A stretch of 10,979 nucleotides of DNA from Nanoarchaeales archaeon. Lineage in GTDB: Archaea > Nanobdellota > Nanobdellia > Woesearchaeales > UBA583. This document shows positions 1 to 6,971 of this stretch, in pieces. The stretch spans positions 1-10,979 of the forward strand of contig JABSQY010000055.1 in the NCBI GenBank assembly GCA_013215525.1, given 5' to 3'. Under the pieces are notes generated by a model. The model saw only the letters and a program-made list of their open reading frames with translations, ran no database searches and had not been told where the DNA came from. Position numbers and translations under genes: made by a program. Every line of letters begins with the position of its first letter. Within the stretch, counting starts at the first letter, position 1.

Positions 1-486
1 TATTAATTTTGTTATACTTTTTGATTTATCTAAAAAATTTACTTTTGTAGTTATTGAATCAAAATACTTTTCTAAATTGTGAGATTTTAAAAATAGTTTA
101 ACATTTGATTTTGAGCTGGAAGAGAGTATATGTAATTTATGAGTTTTAGATAATTTAATTATTGTATTTTTAATCCCTGGAAACATATCCAAGGAACTAA
201 TTTTTTTATTTAAATTTTTTAAAATTTTGTAAACATAATATAAAACCATGAATTTATTTATCTTAAATTCCTTTATCATTGATTTAAAACTTTCTTCTAA
301 AATTTTTGTTTTAATTTCTTCTATTGTATAATTAAATCTCATTTTATGAGAAATTTTTGACACTTCAAATGCGATTGAATCTAATGAATCACAAATTGTT
401 CCATCAAAGTCGAAGATTATTGTTTTTATCTTATTTTGTTTAACTGAATTAGTTAGTTTATTATTATTATTATTATTATTTGTCAT
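1..486 (-). CDS. HAD-superfamily phosphatase, N-terminal part (runs off left edge)
   Basis: An open frame of 162 codons reads leftward from ATG at 486 to the window edge with no stop, so the C-terminus is missing. HAD motif I is FDFDGT at residues 25-30 (nucleophile Asp26, acid/base Asp28), followed by CDS at 32-34. The roughly 70 helical residues after it fit a C1 cap. FPGI at 102-105 and the strand LHILSSSS (motif II Ser/Thr) near 118-125 resemble Gph/phosphoglycolate-phosphatase-like members. The motif III Lys and the motif IV acidic residues lie at or beyond the edge. Residues 3-9 are seven consecutive Asn, encoded by an AAT repeat; no other ATG occurs before motif I, so the tract is probably translated. 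Substrate cannot be told. It is divergent from the DUF218-like gene, with 48 bp between starts. Confidence 0.85.
   Translation of the reverse strand, partial: MTNNNNNNNKLTNSVKQNKIKTIIFDFDGTICDSLDSIAFEVSKISHKMRFNYTIEEIKTKILEESFKSMIKEFKINKFMVLYYVYKILKNLNKKISSLDMFPGIKNTIIKLSKTHKLHILSSSSKSNVKLFLKSHNLEKYFDSITTKVNFLDKSKSITKLI
461..482. repeat. ATT/AAT trinucleotide microsatellite
   Basis: Seven ATT units in a row on the plus strand encode seven Asn codons (AAT) immediately after the second codon of the minus-strand HAD gene. Loss or gain of whole units would keep the frame; slippage by one or two bases would knock the gene out. Confidence 0.9.
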
Positions 487-498
487 TTTAAGTTAATA

Positions 499-514
499 AG
501 TATTTATTTATTTA
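499..514. promoter_or_regulatory. Shared TATA-like box between HAD and DUF218-like genes
   Basis: The run TATTTATTTATTTAG lies midway between the two divergent starts (486 minus, 535 plus). Its midpoint is about 26 nt from either ATG, the distance from an archaeal TATA box to the transcription start. Both genes would then be leaderless or nearly so. No Shine-Dalgarno sequence precedes either ATG. Confidence 0.45.
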
Positions 515-534
515 GTTTTTTTTAAACTTTTGTT

Positions 535-1284
535 ATGTTAAAAGACATTTATTTAGTTTTAGGTGGTGAGGATACTATAATGCGTCCAAGAACTTCTAAA
601 TTAATTGAAGTTTTAAAATTTAGACAACAATTTAATTCTGATGAAACTAAAGTTATTGTGTCTGGAAAAGCTTTATTTAATCGTAATGCTTTTGGTTCAG
701 AAGCTAGAGATATGAAAAATTATTTAGTTAAAGAAAATATTCCCTCAGATATGATTATTGTAGAAGATAAAGGGATGGATTTTGTAGGTTGTTTATTATT
801 TTCATTTTATAAAATAAATTATTTAATTTTAAAAGAGCAAGGAGATACAGTTTTACCAGAGATATTTCCTGAAATCACTATTCATTTAATTGTTGAAAAG
901 TTTTATATGGGACGTTCTAAAGAAATATTTAAAAGAATTTTTAAAACTTTAATTAGTTTAAATCCAAATGTTAAATTTGATTTTATTGAATCTGAAAATG
1001 GAGAAGAAATTCCATTTTTATCAAATATTAAAAAAAATAGATTAGTTAAAAAATGTTTAAAAAATCCATTGTTAATACCTAAAGATGATAGAGTTTCAAG
1101 AGAATTATTATTATTAATGTTAGTTTTATTAGATATAAATACTTTTAATTTAAGAACTCCTAAGGATTTTAAAAGATATTTATCTTTATTGCCTGAGTAT
1201 AGAGAAATAATTATGGGGAAGTTTAGTTATGATAAAGCGCAAGCTTGGTATATGCTTGCAATTAATGCTTTTAAAAATAATTAA
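535..1284 (+). CDS. DUF218 (ElyC/SanA/YdcF-like) family protein
   Basis: A 249-residue protein. The first half has the DUF218 pattern: a hydrophobic strand ending in LVLGGED (Gly10-Gly11), Arg17 and Arg19, the strand IVSG (41-44), SEARDM (55-60), ENIP (67-70) and IIVEDKG (74-80). A later segment, VEKFYMGRSKEIFKRIF, matches the family's H/Y-x-x-R-(A/S) helix. The usual S-x-x-T-x-x-N after the acidic residue is degenerate here (KGMDFVGC). No transmembrane anchor or signal peptide is seen, unlike many bacterial SanA/ElyC proteins, so it is probably cytoplasmic. The C-terminal 100 residues are not recognised. The family is linked to envelope and glycan metabolism in bacteria, which fits the flippase downstream, but the reaction here is unknown. 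Confidence 0.7.
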   Translation: MLKDIYLVLGGEDTIMRPRTSKLIEVLKFRQQFNSDETKVIVSGKALFNRNAFGSEARDMKNYLVKENIPSDMIIVEDKGMDFVGCLLFSFYKINYLILKEQGDTVLPEIFPEITIHLIVEKFYMGRSKEIFKRIFKTLISLNPNVKFDFIESENGEEIPFLSNIKKNRLVKKCLKNPLLIPKDDRVSRELLLLMLVLLDINTFNLRTPKDFKRYLSLLPEYREIIMGKFSYDKAQAWYMLAINAFKNN

Positions 1285-1314
1285 TATTTATTTAAATTTT
1301 AGGAGTTTATCAAA

Positions 1315-1325
1315 ATATTTAAATA
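1315..1325 (+). promoter_or_regulatory. TATA box of the flippase gene
   Basis: CAAAATATTTAAATA has a purine-rich BRE-like lead and a TATTTAAA core centred at about 1320. That predicts a start near 1346, about 5 nt before the ATG at 1351. The flippase may therefore be transcribed independently of the upstream DUF218-like gene. Confidence 0.45.
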
Positions 1326-1350
1326 CACTAAATGATGTTAAATATTATTT

Positions 1351-2574
1351 ATGTTTAATCATTATTTATATTTATTTAAAAATAAAACTTATACTAAAGT
1401 TATTTCGGAATCTTTTTGGAGTATTTGTACACATATAGTGATGGGTGCTTTATCACTTTTAATATTGTGGCTTTTAACTTCTTACTTTTCAAAAGAAGAA
1501 TTTGGTATTTATATTTATTTAACTTTCATTGTTGGTTTTTTTGGAGTTTTTGCGTTATCTGGTGCTGATAAAGAATTAATTTTAGATATTGCTAATAAAA
1601 AAGATGGGAGTTATATGTATTTATTTTTTAAGAAATTTCTTTTCTCTCTTTTAGGGAGTGTAATATTTTTCATTTTAGCTTTTATATGGTATTTAAAAGA
1701 TAGTTTTGAAGTTTCATTTTATCTTTTGTTATTTGGTATTATTTTCCCATTCATTAATACTTTTAGTTTATATCATTCATTTTATACTGGTAAAAGAGCT
1801 TTTTTTATTTTATTTAAATTAGCCTCAGTTAGAGAAATTTTGTTTTTAATTGTTGTTTTATTTACTATTTCATTTAAAACTAGTTTCTTATTTTTTTTTG
1901 TTTTAAGTGTTTTAGTGTTTTTATTTTTTGATGCTATCTCATTTTTTCGGAGTTTAAAATTTGTTGAATCAAAAAAGATTGAAAAAAATTCATTAAAAAA
2001 CTCATTATCTTTTACAGGTATTAATACAATTCCTAAAATTTTAAATTTTGTAGATGAGATTATTATGGGAACTTTTTTAGGGATGACTGCTCTTGCAAGT
2101 TATAGAGTTGCTCTTTTATTTCCAGGAGAGATTAAAAATTTATCTGGAGTTATTTCTTCAGTTTTAATTTCTAGGTTTGTTTCAAATTTTTCAAAAATAA
2201 ATTTAATTAAAATTTTATTTTTCTCTTTTATAATTAATGTACTGTTAGTAGTATTTTTAATATTTATTGTTGGATTTTTAATTAAAATGATTTTCCCTAG
2301 TTATATTGATATTATTTATTTATCTCAGATTGCGTTTATTTCAGGAATTTTTATTTTTCCTAGTACAGTTTTAAATACTTTTTTAGATGCAAAAAGGAAA
2401 TTTGTAGATTTAACAAAAGTTGTGTTATCAGTTTCAATTTTAAAGTTTTTAGGGTTTTTAATTTTGATTCCTTGGTTTGGACTTTTAGGTGCAATTATTG
2501 TTATCATATTAGATGACATTATACAATTTATTATTTTATTTTATTTAGTTTTTAAAAATAATTTTAAAAATTAA
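1351..2574 (+). CDS. Polysaccharide/lipid-linked glycan flippase (Wzx-like, MOP superfamily)
   Basis: A 407-residue, strongly hydrophobic protein with about 12 predicted membrane helices and short Lys/Arg-rich loops. The N-terminus (SFWSICTHIVMGALSLLILW, then YFSKEEFGIY near 47-56) matches the polysaccharide-biosynthesis/RfbX pattern, in which TM1 is followed by a LxxxEFG-Y motif. The second half begins with a long amphipathic re-entry (LSFTGINTIPKILNFVDEI), as in two-bundle MOP transporters. The expected job is flipping a lipid-linked oligosaccharide across the cytoplasmic membrane for S-layer or surface glycosylation. No glycosyltransferase lies in the window, so the substrate is open. It converges on the metallophosphoesterase with only 14 bp between stops. 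Confidence 0.85.
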   Translation: MFNHYLYLFKNKTYTKVISESFWSICTHIVMGALSLLILWLLTSYFSKEEFGIYIYLTFIVGFFGVFALSGADKELILDIANKKDGSYMYLFFKKFLFSLLGSVIFFILAFIWYLKDSFEVSFYLLLFGIIFPFINTFSLYHSFYTGKRAFFILFKLASVREILFLIVVLFTISFKTSFLFFFVLSVLVFLFFDAISFFRSLKFVESKKIEKNSLKNSLSFTGINTIPKILNFVDEIIMGTFLGMTALASYRVALLFPGEIKNLSGVISSVLISRFVSNFSKINLIKILFFSFIINVLLVVFLIFIVGFLIKMIFPSYIDIIYLSQIAFISGIFIFPSTVLNTFLDAKRKFVDLTKVVLSVSILKFLGFLILIPWFGLLGAIIVIILDDIIQFIILFYLVFKNNFKN

Positions 2575-2588
2575 TTATTATTATATTC

Positions 2589-3797
2589 TTAGTTGATTGA
2601 AAATATTTCTTGTAGTATTTCATGATTTAAATCTAAATCTTTTAAATCTATTTTTCCTCTGGAATCATATTGCGCATCAACTTCAAGTAATTCTTTTTCG
2701 ATTTTTCCTTCTTTATTTTTTGTTAATAAAAATGCTTTATTTCCAACTGCTCTAAGTGTTGGTTTTCCTAAATCATTTGTCATTTGGTGTGTTGTGTGCA
2801 GGTGTCCATCGATTGTGATTTGCGCTAATTCACTTAACATTGCTGCAACGTGCAAAGTTGGCATTTCATTACAAAATTTATCATCACGCCAAGCTCCACG
2901 TCCAACTTGCCCGTGCGTAAAGAATACATCAAATTCTTTATCTTTACTTTCATTATTTTTCATGATTCTTATCCAATCAAAATCTTTTTCAAATTCAGTA
3001 TTTGTTTTATCCTTAATTTTCTTTTTAATTTCACCAAATAAAATTGGTCTTTGTTGTCCTCTTTGATGCCCAAACATTTGGTTTAATTCAGATTCTTCAT
3101 ATATTTCAGTTAAAAATGGCATTAAGGCACATACGTTTGGAACCCCACAGATTTTAATTCCATTTGCATTTTGTATATCATTTATATGTGTTAAATCATG
3201 TAATAAATTTTCATTTCCAGATTTCATTAATTCTATTTTAGTTAAATTTACAAAATTTATTGGTTCGTGATTTCCTAATAAAAAATATGTTTCAACTTGA
3301 TGTTTACTTATTAATTCTGCTAATTTTTTAGCGTGTAATTTTACAATTATTTGATATAAAGATTTTAATTTAATTTTGTGTTCTGATATTATGTGTTCAG
3401 ATGGATTATCATTATTAATTTTTGTAATTTTCTCTTGAAATTCTTCTGATTGAACTTCTTTAATAATTCCATTTAATTTTGTTACAGCTTCTTGTTGTAA
3501 ATGCTCAGGAACTCCGTGAAGTAATCTACTTGCATCACCACCTGCTTGTTTGATTTGTATAAAAGTTAAGTATTTGTCTAATAATTCTTCAGATAAATTT
3601 TGTTTTAATATGTCCTCAGAAATTTCGTATGGAAACTTTAATTTTAATTCATTTTTAATTATTTCAAAGTTATAATCTCCAATAATATCACCATTTATAA
3701 CAAAAGGGATTTGTTTTTCTTTTGCTATCTCAAAATGTTTTTCAAGTGCGTCCCAGTTTGCATGGTGGTCTGATGATGTTAAAATTTGATTTTCCAT
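2589..3797 (-). CDS. Calcineurin-like metallophosphoesterase with helical insertion
   Basis: A 402-residue protein with the full metal-binding set of the calcineurin-like phosphoesterase fold: DHH at 10-12 (D-x-H), GD at 36-37, GNHE at 175-178, THG at 294-296 and GHLH at 331-334. The dinuclear metal centre therefore looks intact. About 135 residues separate the GD and GNHE motifs, instead of the few tens usual in compact members. The extra stretch (about 60-165) is charged and mostly helical and may be a cap. No signal peptide is seen, so it is cytoplasmic. The substrate (nucleotide, protein phosphate or nucleic acid) cannot be told. It is the only minus-strand gene between the flippase and the MFS gene. 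Confidence 0.85.
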   Translation of the reverse strand: MENQILTSSDHHANWDALEKHFEIAKEKQIPFVINGDIIGDYNFEIIKNELKLKFPYEISEDILKQNLSEELLDKYLTFIQIKQAGGDASRLLHGVPEHLQQEAVTKLNGIIKEVQSEEFQEKITKINNDNPSEHIISEHKIKLKSLYQIIVKLHAKKLAELISKHQVETYFLLGNHEPINFVNLTKIELMKSGNENLLHDLTHINDIQNANGIKICGVPNVCALMPFLTEIYEESELNQMFGHQRGQQRPILFGEIKKKIKDKTNTEFEKDFDWIRIMKNNESKDKEFDVFFTHGQVGRGAWRDDKFCNEMPTLHVAAMLSELAQITIDGHLHTTHQMTNDLGKPTLRAVGNKAFLLTKNKEGKIEKELLEVDAQYDSRGKIDLKDLDLNHEILQEIFSIN

Positions 3798-3825
3798 TTA
3801 GTATAATTATTATTTAAAATCCTTA

Positions 3826-3835
3826 TTTATAATAT
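3826..3835 (-). promoter_or_regulatory. TATA box of the metallophosphoesterase gene
   Basis: On the minus strand this reads ATATTATAAA, centred about 33 nt before the ATG at 3797. That predicts a start near 3804 and a leader of a few nucleotides. Confidence 0.4.
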
Positions 3836-3870
3836 TTTGTAATAATTTTCATTTATTCTTTATTTAATTA

Positions 3871-3885
3871 AAAAGTTATATAAAT
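3871..3885 (+). promoter_or_regulatory. BRE/TATA box of the MFS gene
   Basis: AAAAG followed by TTATATAAAT is one of the best archaeal BRE/TATA matches in the window. Its centre (3880) is 26 nt before the ATG at 3906, so the mRNA should be leaderless, in line with the absence of a Shine-Dalgarno site. Confidence 0.65.
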
Positions 3886-3905
3886 GTTTTTGATTTTAAA
3901 TTATT

Positions 3906-5087
3906 ATGTTAGCTAAACTTGAAAGAAATATTAATATATTATATATAAGTGGAATTTTAGGTTGGGCTAGATTTTTTTTACCAGTTATGGCATTATTTTA
4001 CATATCTAGTGAAGTTACTTTGATTGAGTTTAGTATTATTATGTCAATTTTTTCACTTGTTATTTTATTGTTTGAAATTCCGTCAGGAGTTTTTGCTGAT
4101 TTAGTAGGTAAAAAAATCTCAATGATTTGTGGAGTTTTTTGTTTTGTTATTGAAATTTTTATTTTAACTTTTTTTAATGGTTTTGAAATGTTTTTATTAG
4201 CAAAGGTAATTTCTGGTTTTGGTGTAGGTTTTGTGTCTGGTGCTAGTTCTGCGATTTTATATGATTCTTTAAAAAGATTAAAAAGAGAATCAGAACATAA
4301 AGTTATTTCAGGGAAACAGTTTATGTATGCAAACATTTCAATGGCTTTTGTTTTTATTATTGGTGCTTATTTATTTTCTATTGATACAAAGTTGCCTGCT
4401 CTTGTATCTTTACCTTTTATGGTTTTTCAATTTATTTTATTATTCTTTTTAACTGAACCATACAAATCTGAACATAAAACAACTTTTAAAAACTCATTTA
4501 TACATTTAAAAGAGGGTTTATCTTATTTTATCTCACATAAATATGTTAAGTTTTTAATTGTTTATTCATTAATTATTTCAACTTTTTCAAATATTTTATT
4601 AACAGTTAGTTCACTTTATTATGAAGCTGTTTTAATTTCAATTACGATGATTGGGGTTGTTGCTTTTTTTGGAAGTTTGGTTACTGCGTATGCAAATAAA
4701 GTTGCAAGTAAAATAGAAATAGTTTTAGGAGAAAAAAAATCTTTAATCTTTATTGTTTTTATGATGTTTATTTCTTTAGTATTTATGACATTTTTATTTC
4801 CAATATTTGGTTTTATTCCATACTTTATCTTCTTATTTTTATTTGGATTTTATAATGTAGTTGTAAATCATTATGTAAATGAACATATTGAAACATCACA
4901 TAGAGCGACAATGCTTTCAATAAAAAATATGTTTGCAAATGTTGGAATGTTTCTTTTGTTTCCTGTGTTTGGTTATTTTAATCAAAATCATGATATTTCA
5001 GTATCATTAAAATTCTTTATAGTATTATTAGTTGTATATTTTATTATTGTTTATTTGATTTTTAGAAAGAAAAAAATATTTAGTTAA
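3906..5087 (+). CDS. Major facilitator superfamily transporter
   Basis: A 393-residue integral membrane protein with about 12 hydrophobic helices, the usual MFS size. The loop between TM2 and TM3 carries motif A as EIPSGVFADLVGKK at 57-70 (Gly61, Asp65, Gly68, Lys69-Lys70), the strongest family signature. A Gly-rich helix (VISGFGVGFVSGASSAILY) follows, as in TM4 of drug:H+ antiporters. A basic/polar middle loop (KSEHKTTFKNSFIHLKEGL) separates the two six-helix halves. The closest general resemblance is to tetracycline-resistance-like or multidrug exporters, but the substrate cannot be inferred. It has its own TATA box and converges on dph2. Confidence 0.85.
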   Translation: MLAKLERNINILYISGILGWARFFLPVMALFYISSEVTLIEFSIIMSIFSLVILLFEIPSGVFADLVGKKISMICGVFCFVIEIFILTFFNGFEMFLLAKVISGFGVGFVSGASSAILYDSLKRLKRESEHKVISGKQFMYANISMAFVFIIGAYLFSIDTKLPALVSLPFMVFQFILLFFLTEPYKSEHKTTFKNSFIHLKEGLSYFISHKYVKFLIVYSLIISTFSNILLTVSSLYYEAVLISITMIGVVAFFGSLVTAYANKVASKIEIVLGEKKSLIFIVFMMFISLVFMTFLFPIFGFIPYFIFLFLFGFYNVVVNHYVNEHIETSHRATMLSIKNMFANVGMFLLFPVFGYFNQNHDISVSLKFFIVLLVVYFIIVYLIFRKKKIFS

Positions 5088-5095
5088 ATTAATTT

Positions 5096-5120
5096 AATTT
5101 TTTATAAAAAAATTATTCTA
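5096..5120 (+). terminator. Hairpin plus T-run after the MFS gene
   Basis: AATTTTTT and AAAAAATT form an 8-bp stem around an ATA loop. Further along the plus strand comes a run of nine T (5121-5129), although those T lie inside the 3' end of dph2. Termination in archaea follows U-runs, and this region could serve both convergent genes. Confidence 0.4.
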
Positions 5121-5852
5121 TTTTTTTTTATAGATGTCTTTAATATTTACGACTGCTTTACTGTGCCGTACAATATCATCTTGTCCGATTCTTGGACATG
5201 CGGTGTTTACCCAAACTTCTACATATGGAAAGTTTTCCATTTCGGCTTCCATAAAGTTATCTCCAATGAAATAATAGAATTCTTTTTCAGGCCACATGTC
5301 TTCAAGTTTAAGTGCTGAGTTTTTATATTCTTGACCCCATTTTGTTGTCACAAATACTCCAATAACGTCTGACATATGAAACTTCATCATATTTCCTTTT
5401 TTTCTTAATAGATATTTTTCAATATGTTTTTTATCAATTACTTCAGTTATTTCTTGAACTACATTCATTAAAACTACTGGTTTGATTTCTTCTTCAAATT
5501 CTTGAGCTAGTAATAATGCGTTTGGGTGGAAATATCCATCTCCAATATATACAAATCCATCAATGTTTTCTAAAGGTATATTTAATGTGTCTGCGTATGA
5601 ATCACATCCTAACATTTGTCCTTCAATTGATGTTCGAAATGGCTTTGATGTTTGTGTTGTGAAACCTTTTTCTTCAAGCATTGCTTGAACATTTTCTAAG
5701 TTATCTCTGAATTGTACAGAACAGAACACAGCTAGATTTTTCTTGTTTTTATGTCCGTCTCCAAATGTTTTTTCAATTGTTTCAAAAAAATGTTTTGGTA
5801 TTTTAAACTCTACTCCAAACTTTGCTTTTAAAAAACTCATTTTCATTCCCAT
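5118..5852 (-). CDS. dph2: Dph2 C-terminal part (frame-shifted second fragment)
   Basis: This frame carries domains 2 and 3 of the archaeal diphthamide synthase subunit Dph2: the second cluster Cys in QMLGCD, the strand FVYIGDGYFHP, and the third cluster Cys in TACPR. Together with the Cys of GACD in the upstream fragment, all three [4Fe-4S] ligands are present. Dph2 is a non-classical radical-SAM enzyme that puts the 3-amino-3-carboxypropyl group of SAM on the histidine of elongation factor 2. The frame is open up to a TTG at 5918, but homology to Dph2 starts only near 5850, so the first ATG (5852) is given. Relative to the first fragment the frame is offset by +1 (or two -1 steps). See the finding on the split. 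Confidence 0.88.
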   Translation of the reverse strand: MGMKMSFLKAKFGVEFKIPKHFFETIEKTFGDGHKNKKNLAVFCSVQFRDNLENVQAMLEEKGFTTQTSKPFRTSIEGQMLGCDSYADTLNIPLENIDGFVYIGDGYFHPNALLLAQEFEEEIKPVVLMNVVQEITEVIDKKHIEKYLLRKKGNMMKFHMSDVIGVFVTTKWGQEYKNSALKLEDMWPEKEFYYFIGDNFMEAEMENFPYVEVWVNTACPRIGQDDIVRHSKAVVNIKDIYKKK

Positions 5853-5859
5853 TCTAAAA

Positions 5860-6162
5860 TTACCACATCTCCTTTTTCTTAACGTATACACTGTGTCCCC
5901 ATTGCACACATAAATCAAATCCTAATTTTTCTAAATGAAATGGAATATCACATGCACCAAAACATGTTCCAAAGTATGTAAAAAATGTAGCTTTAGTTTC
6001 TTTTCTTAAAATATCAACTACTTCTTTTGAATAGTACTTTAATCCGTCAGGAAATTGTAATAAAACTAATTTTTTCTCTTCAGAATTAATTTGTTCTACA
6101 AGTTTTGTAAGCTCTAAATCATAATATGTTGAATATGATTCAGTTTGGTTTTTTGTTGTCAT
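5860..6162 (-). CDS. dph2: Dph2 N-terminal part (frame-shifted first fragment)
   Basis: One hundred residues matching domain 1 of archaeal Dph2: LLQFPDGL (34-41), TCFGACDIP with cluster Cys71 in GACD, and the GHS motif at 89-91. Archaeal Dph2 is normally a single chain of about 330-340 residues. This frame stops at TAA 5860-5862, just after an A-rich stretch (AAGAAAAAGGAG), and the rest of the protein continues in another frame. Both halves keep family-specific residues, so the break is recent, a sequence error, or tolerated through recoding or re-initiation. The gene is divergent from dut, with 51 bp between starts and one TATA-like box between them. Confidence 0.88.
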   Translation of the reverse strand: MTTKNQTESYSTYYDLELTKLVEQINSEEKKLVLLQFPDGLKYYSKEVVDILRKETKATFFTYFGTCFGACDIPFHLEKLGFDLCVQWGHSVYVKKKEMW

Positions 6163-6182
6163 ACTTTAAAGAGTAAAGTTAG

Positions 6183-6193
6183 GTTTATTAATG
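6183..6193. promoter_or_regulatory. Shared TATA-like box between dph2 and dut
   Basis: GTTTATTAATG reads as an acceptable TATA box on either strand (TTTATTAA / TTAATAAA). Its centre (about 6188) is 26 nt from the dph2 ATG at 6162 and 26 nt from the dut ATG at 6214. One box could thus direct two leaderless divergent transcripts. Confidence 0.45.
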
Positions 6194-6213
6194 TTAATGT
6201 TTTGGAATATTTT

Positions 6214-6732
6214 ATGAATATAACAAAACCTTATTTTAAAATTAAAAAATTTAGAGAAGATGCTATTGTGCCTAGTAAACGTAAAGAGGATGCTGGTTAT
6301 GATTTTTATGGAAATTTTAAAAATGATTTTGAAATTTTTGATTCAGCACACATTAATTTAATTCCAACAGGAATTGGTTGCGAGATACCGTGTGATTGGG
6401 TTTTATTGTTATGTGAACGTGGTTCAACTGGTGTTCGAGGGATTTCTAAACGTGCTGGCGTTATAGATTCTGGATTTCGAGGAGAAATATTTGTTGCATT
6501 AAATAATACATCTTCTAAACCAATTATTTTTGCAAAGTATGAAGATTCACGACTTGATGATTTTTTGTTAAAGAATAAATTGTTTAAAGATGATGTTACA
6601 ATTTATCCACAAGCTAAAGCGATTGCGCAAGGTTTGCTCTTGTATTGTCCTCATGTTGAGGTTGAAGTTGTTGAAGAATTGAATAATAATAGTGAACGTG
6701 GGACTGGGACAATAGGTTCTTCTGGGAAATAA
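6214..6732 (+). CDS. dut: Trimeric dUTP diphosphatase (dUTPase)
   Basis: A 172-residue protein hydrolysing dUTP to dUMP and pyrophosphate, which keeps uracil out of DNA and supplies ThyA. All five motifs are seen: (1) DAGYD 26-30; (2) ERGSTG 68-73; (3) AGVIDSGFRGEI 81-92, with catalytic Asp85; (4) KAIAQG 135-140; (5) RGTGTIGSSG 162-171. In motif 5 the usual G-F-G is T-I-G, so the aromatic residue that normally stacks on the uracil is an Ile. An insertion of about 25 residues (roughly 108-133) lies between motifs 3 and 4. The frame is open back to 6145, but that would overlap dph2; ATG 6214 has a TATA-like box 26 nt upstream and begins just before the conserved domain. Confidence 0.9.
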   Translation: MNITKPYFKIKKFREDAIVPSKRKEDAGYDFYGNFKNDFEIFDSAHINLIPTGIGCEIPCDWVLLLCERGSTGVRGISKRAGVIDSGFRGEIFVALNNTSSKPIIFAKYEDSRLDDFLLKNKLFKDDVTIYPQAKAIAQGLLLYCPHVEVEVVEELNNNSERGTGTIGSSGK

Positions 6733-6760
6733 TTTGTTTCTTTGAGATTATTTTTATTCT

Positions 6761-6940
6761 TTTCTGTCTCATTGTATGGAGTTTCCATATTTTTATCTAT
6801 GCACTAATTTTTTATAGGTTGGCGAGATATAGATTCTACGCCACCATACAAAAAATCAGCACCTTGATAAAAATCTGAAAACGAAGTTTGAAAATTAGGA
6901 GAAATTGGCTTCGCGATGTGTTCTTCCTTTTCGTTTTAGT
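6761..6940. repeat. Copy 1 of a ~180-bp intergenic element
   Basis: It aligns to 8611-8790 without a gap at an offset of exactly 1850. By eye there are 15 differences in the first 130 positions (6761-6890), about 88% identity. Similarity then falls to patches: the GGCTTC near 6907 and CGTTTT near 6932 remain. Outside these limits the flanks are unrelated. The most conserved block is 6781-6880. It fills most of the 268-bp gap between dut and the zinc-ribbon ORF. No terminal inverted repeats or target-site duplications are seen. Confidence 0.93.
6801..6862 (-). ncRNA. Candidate structured RNA, long hairpin of copy 1
   Basis: Arms 6801-6824 and 6839-6862 face each other without bulges. Read on the minus strand, 22 of 24 positions pair (four as G.U), with mismatches at 6817/6846 and 6819/6844. 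Inside, 6825-6827 pairs with 6835-6837 (AGA/TCT), leaving one bulged base (6838) and a seven-base loop identical in both copies. Relative to copy 2 the middle pair of this apical helix is exchanged (G-C here, C-G there). A strong minus-strand TATA box at 6972-6983 predicts a start near 6951, so the transcript would run leftward through the element. The 3' end is not evident. No known RNA family is recognised. Confidence 0.55.
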
Positions 6941-6971
6941 GATTCAAAAAATAAACAACTAACAGAAAAGA

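Noticed and set aside
1229..1438. 69-codon plus-strand ORF spanning the DUF218/flippase junction
   Set aside because: It overlaps both real genes in another frame and is only a low-complexity Ile/Leu/Lys sequence.
2794..3066. Plus-strand ORFs opposite the metallophosphoesterase, and similar antisense ORFs at 2325-2519, 3998-4336 and 8216-8599
   Set aside because: Each is the complement of a well-supported gene with conserved motifs; none has a plausible domain or promoter.
5118..6162. Two separate genes for distinct Dph1 and Dph2 proteins
   Set aside because: The fragments cover complementary parts of a single Dph2 chain (cluster Cys 1 in one, Cys 2 and 3 in the other), so they are halves of one gene, not paralogues.
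6145..6213. N-terminal extension of the dUTPase ORF
   Set aside because: It overlaps the start of dph2 and contains the promoter region; the conserved domain begins after ATG 6214.
6867..6884. Possible box C/D sRNA signals (TGATAA ... CTGA) in copy 1
   Set aside because: The CTGA is changed to ATGA in copy 2, and the spacing does not fit a C/D guide.
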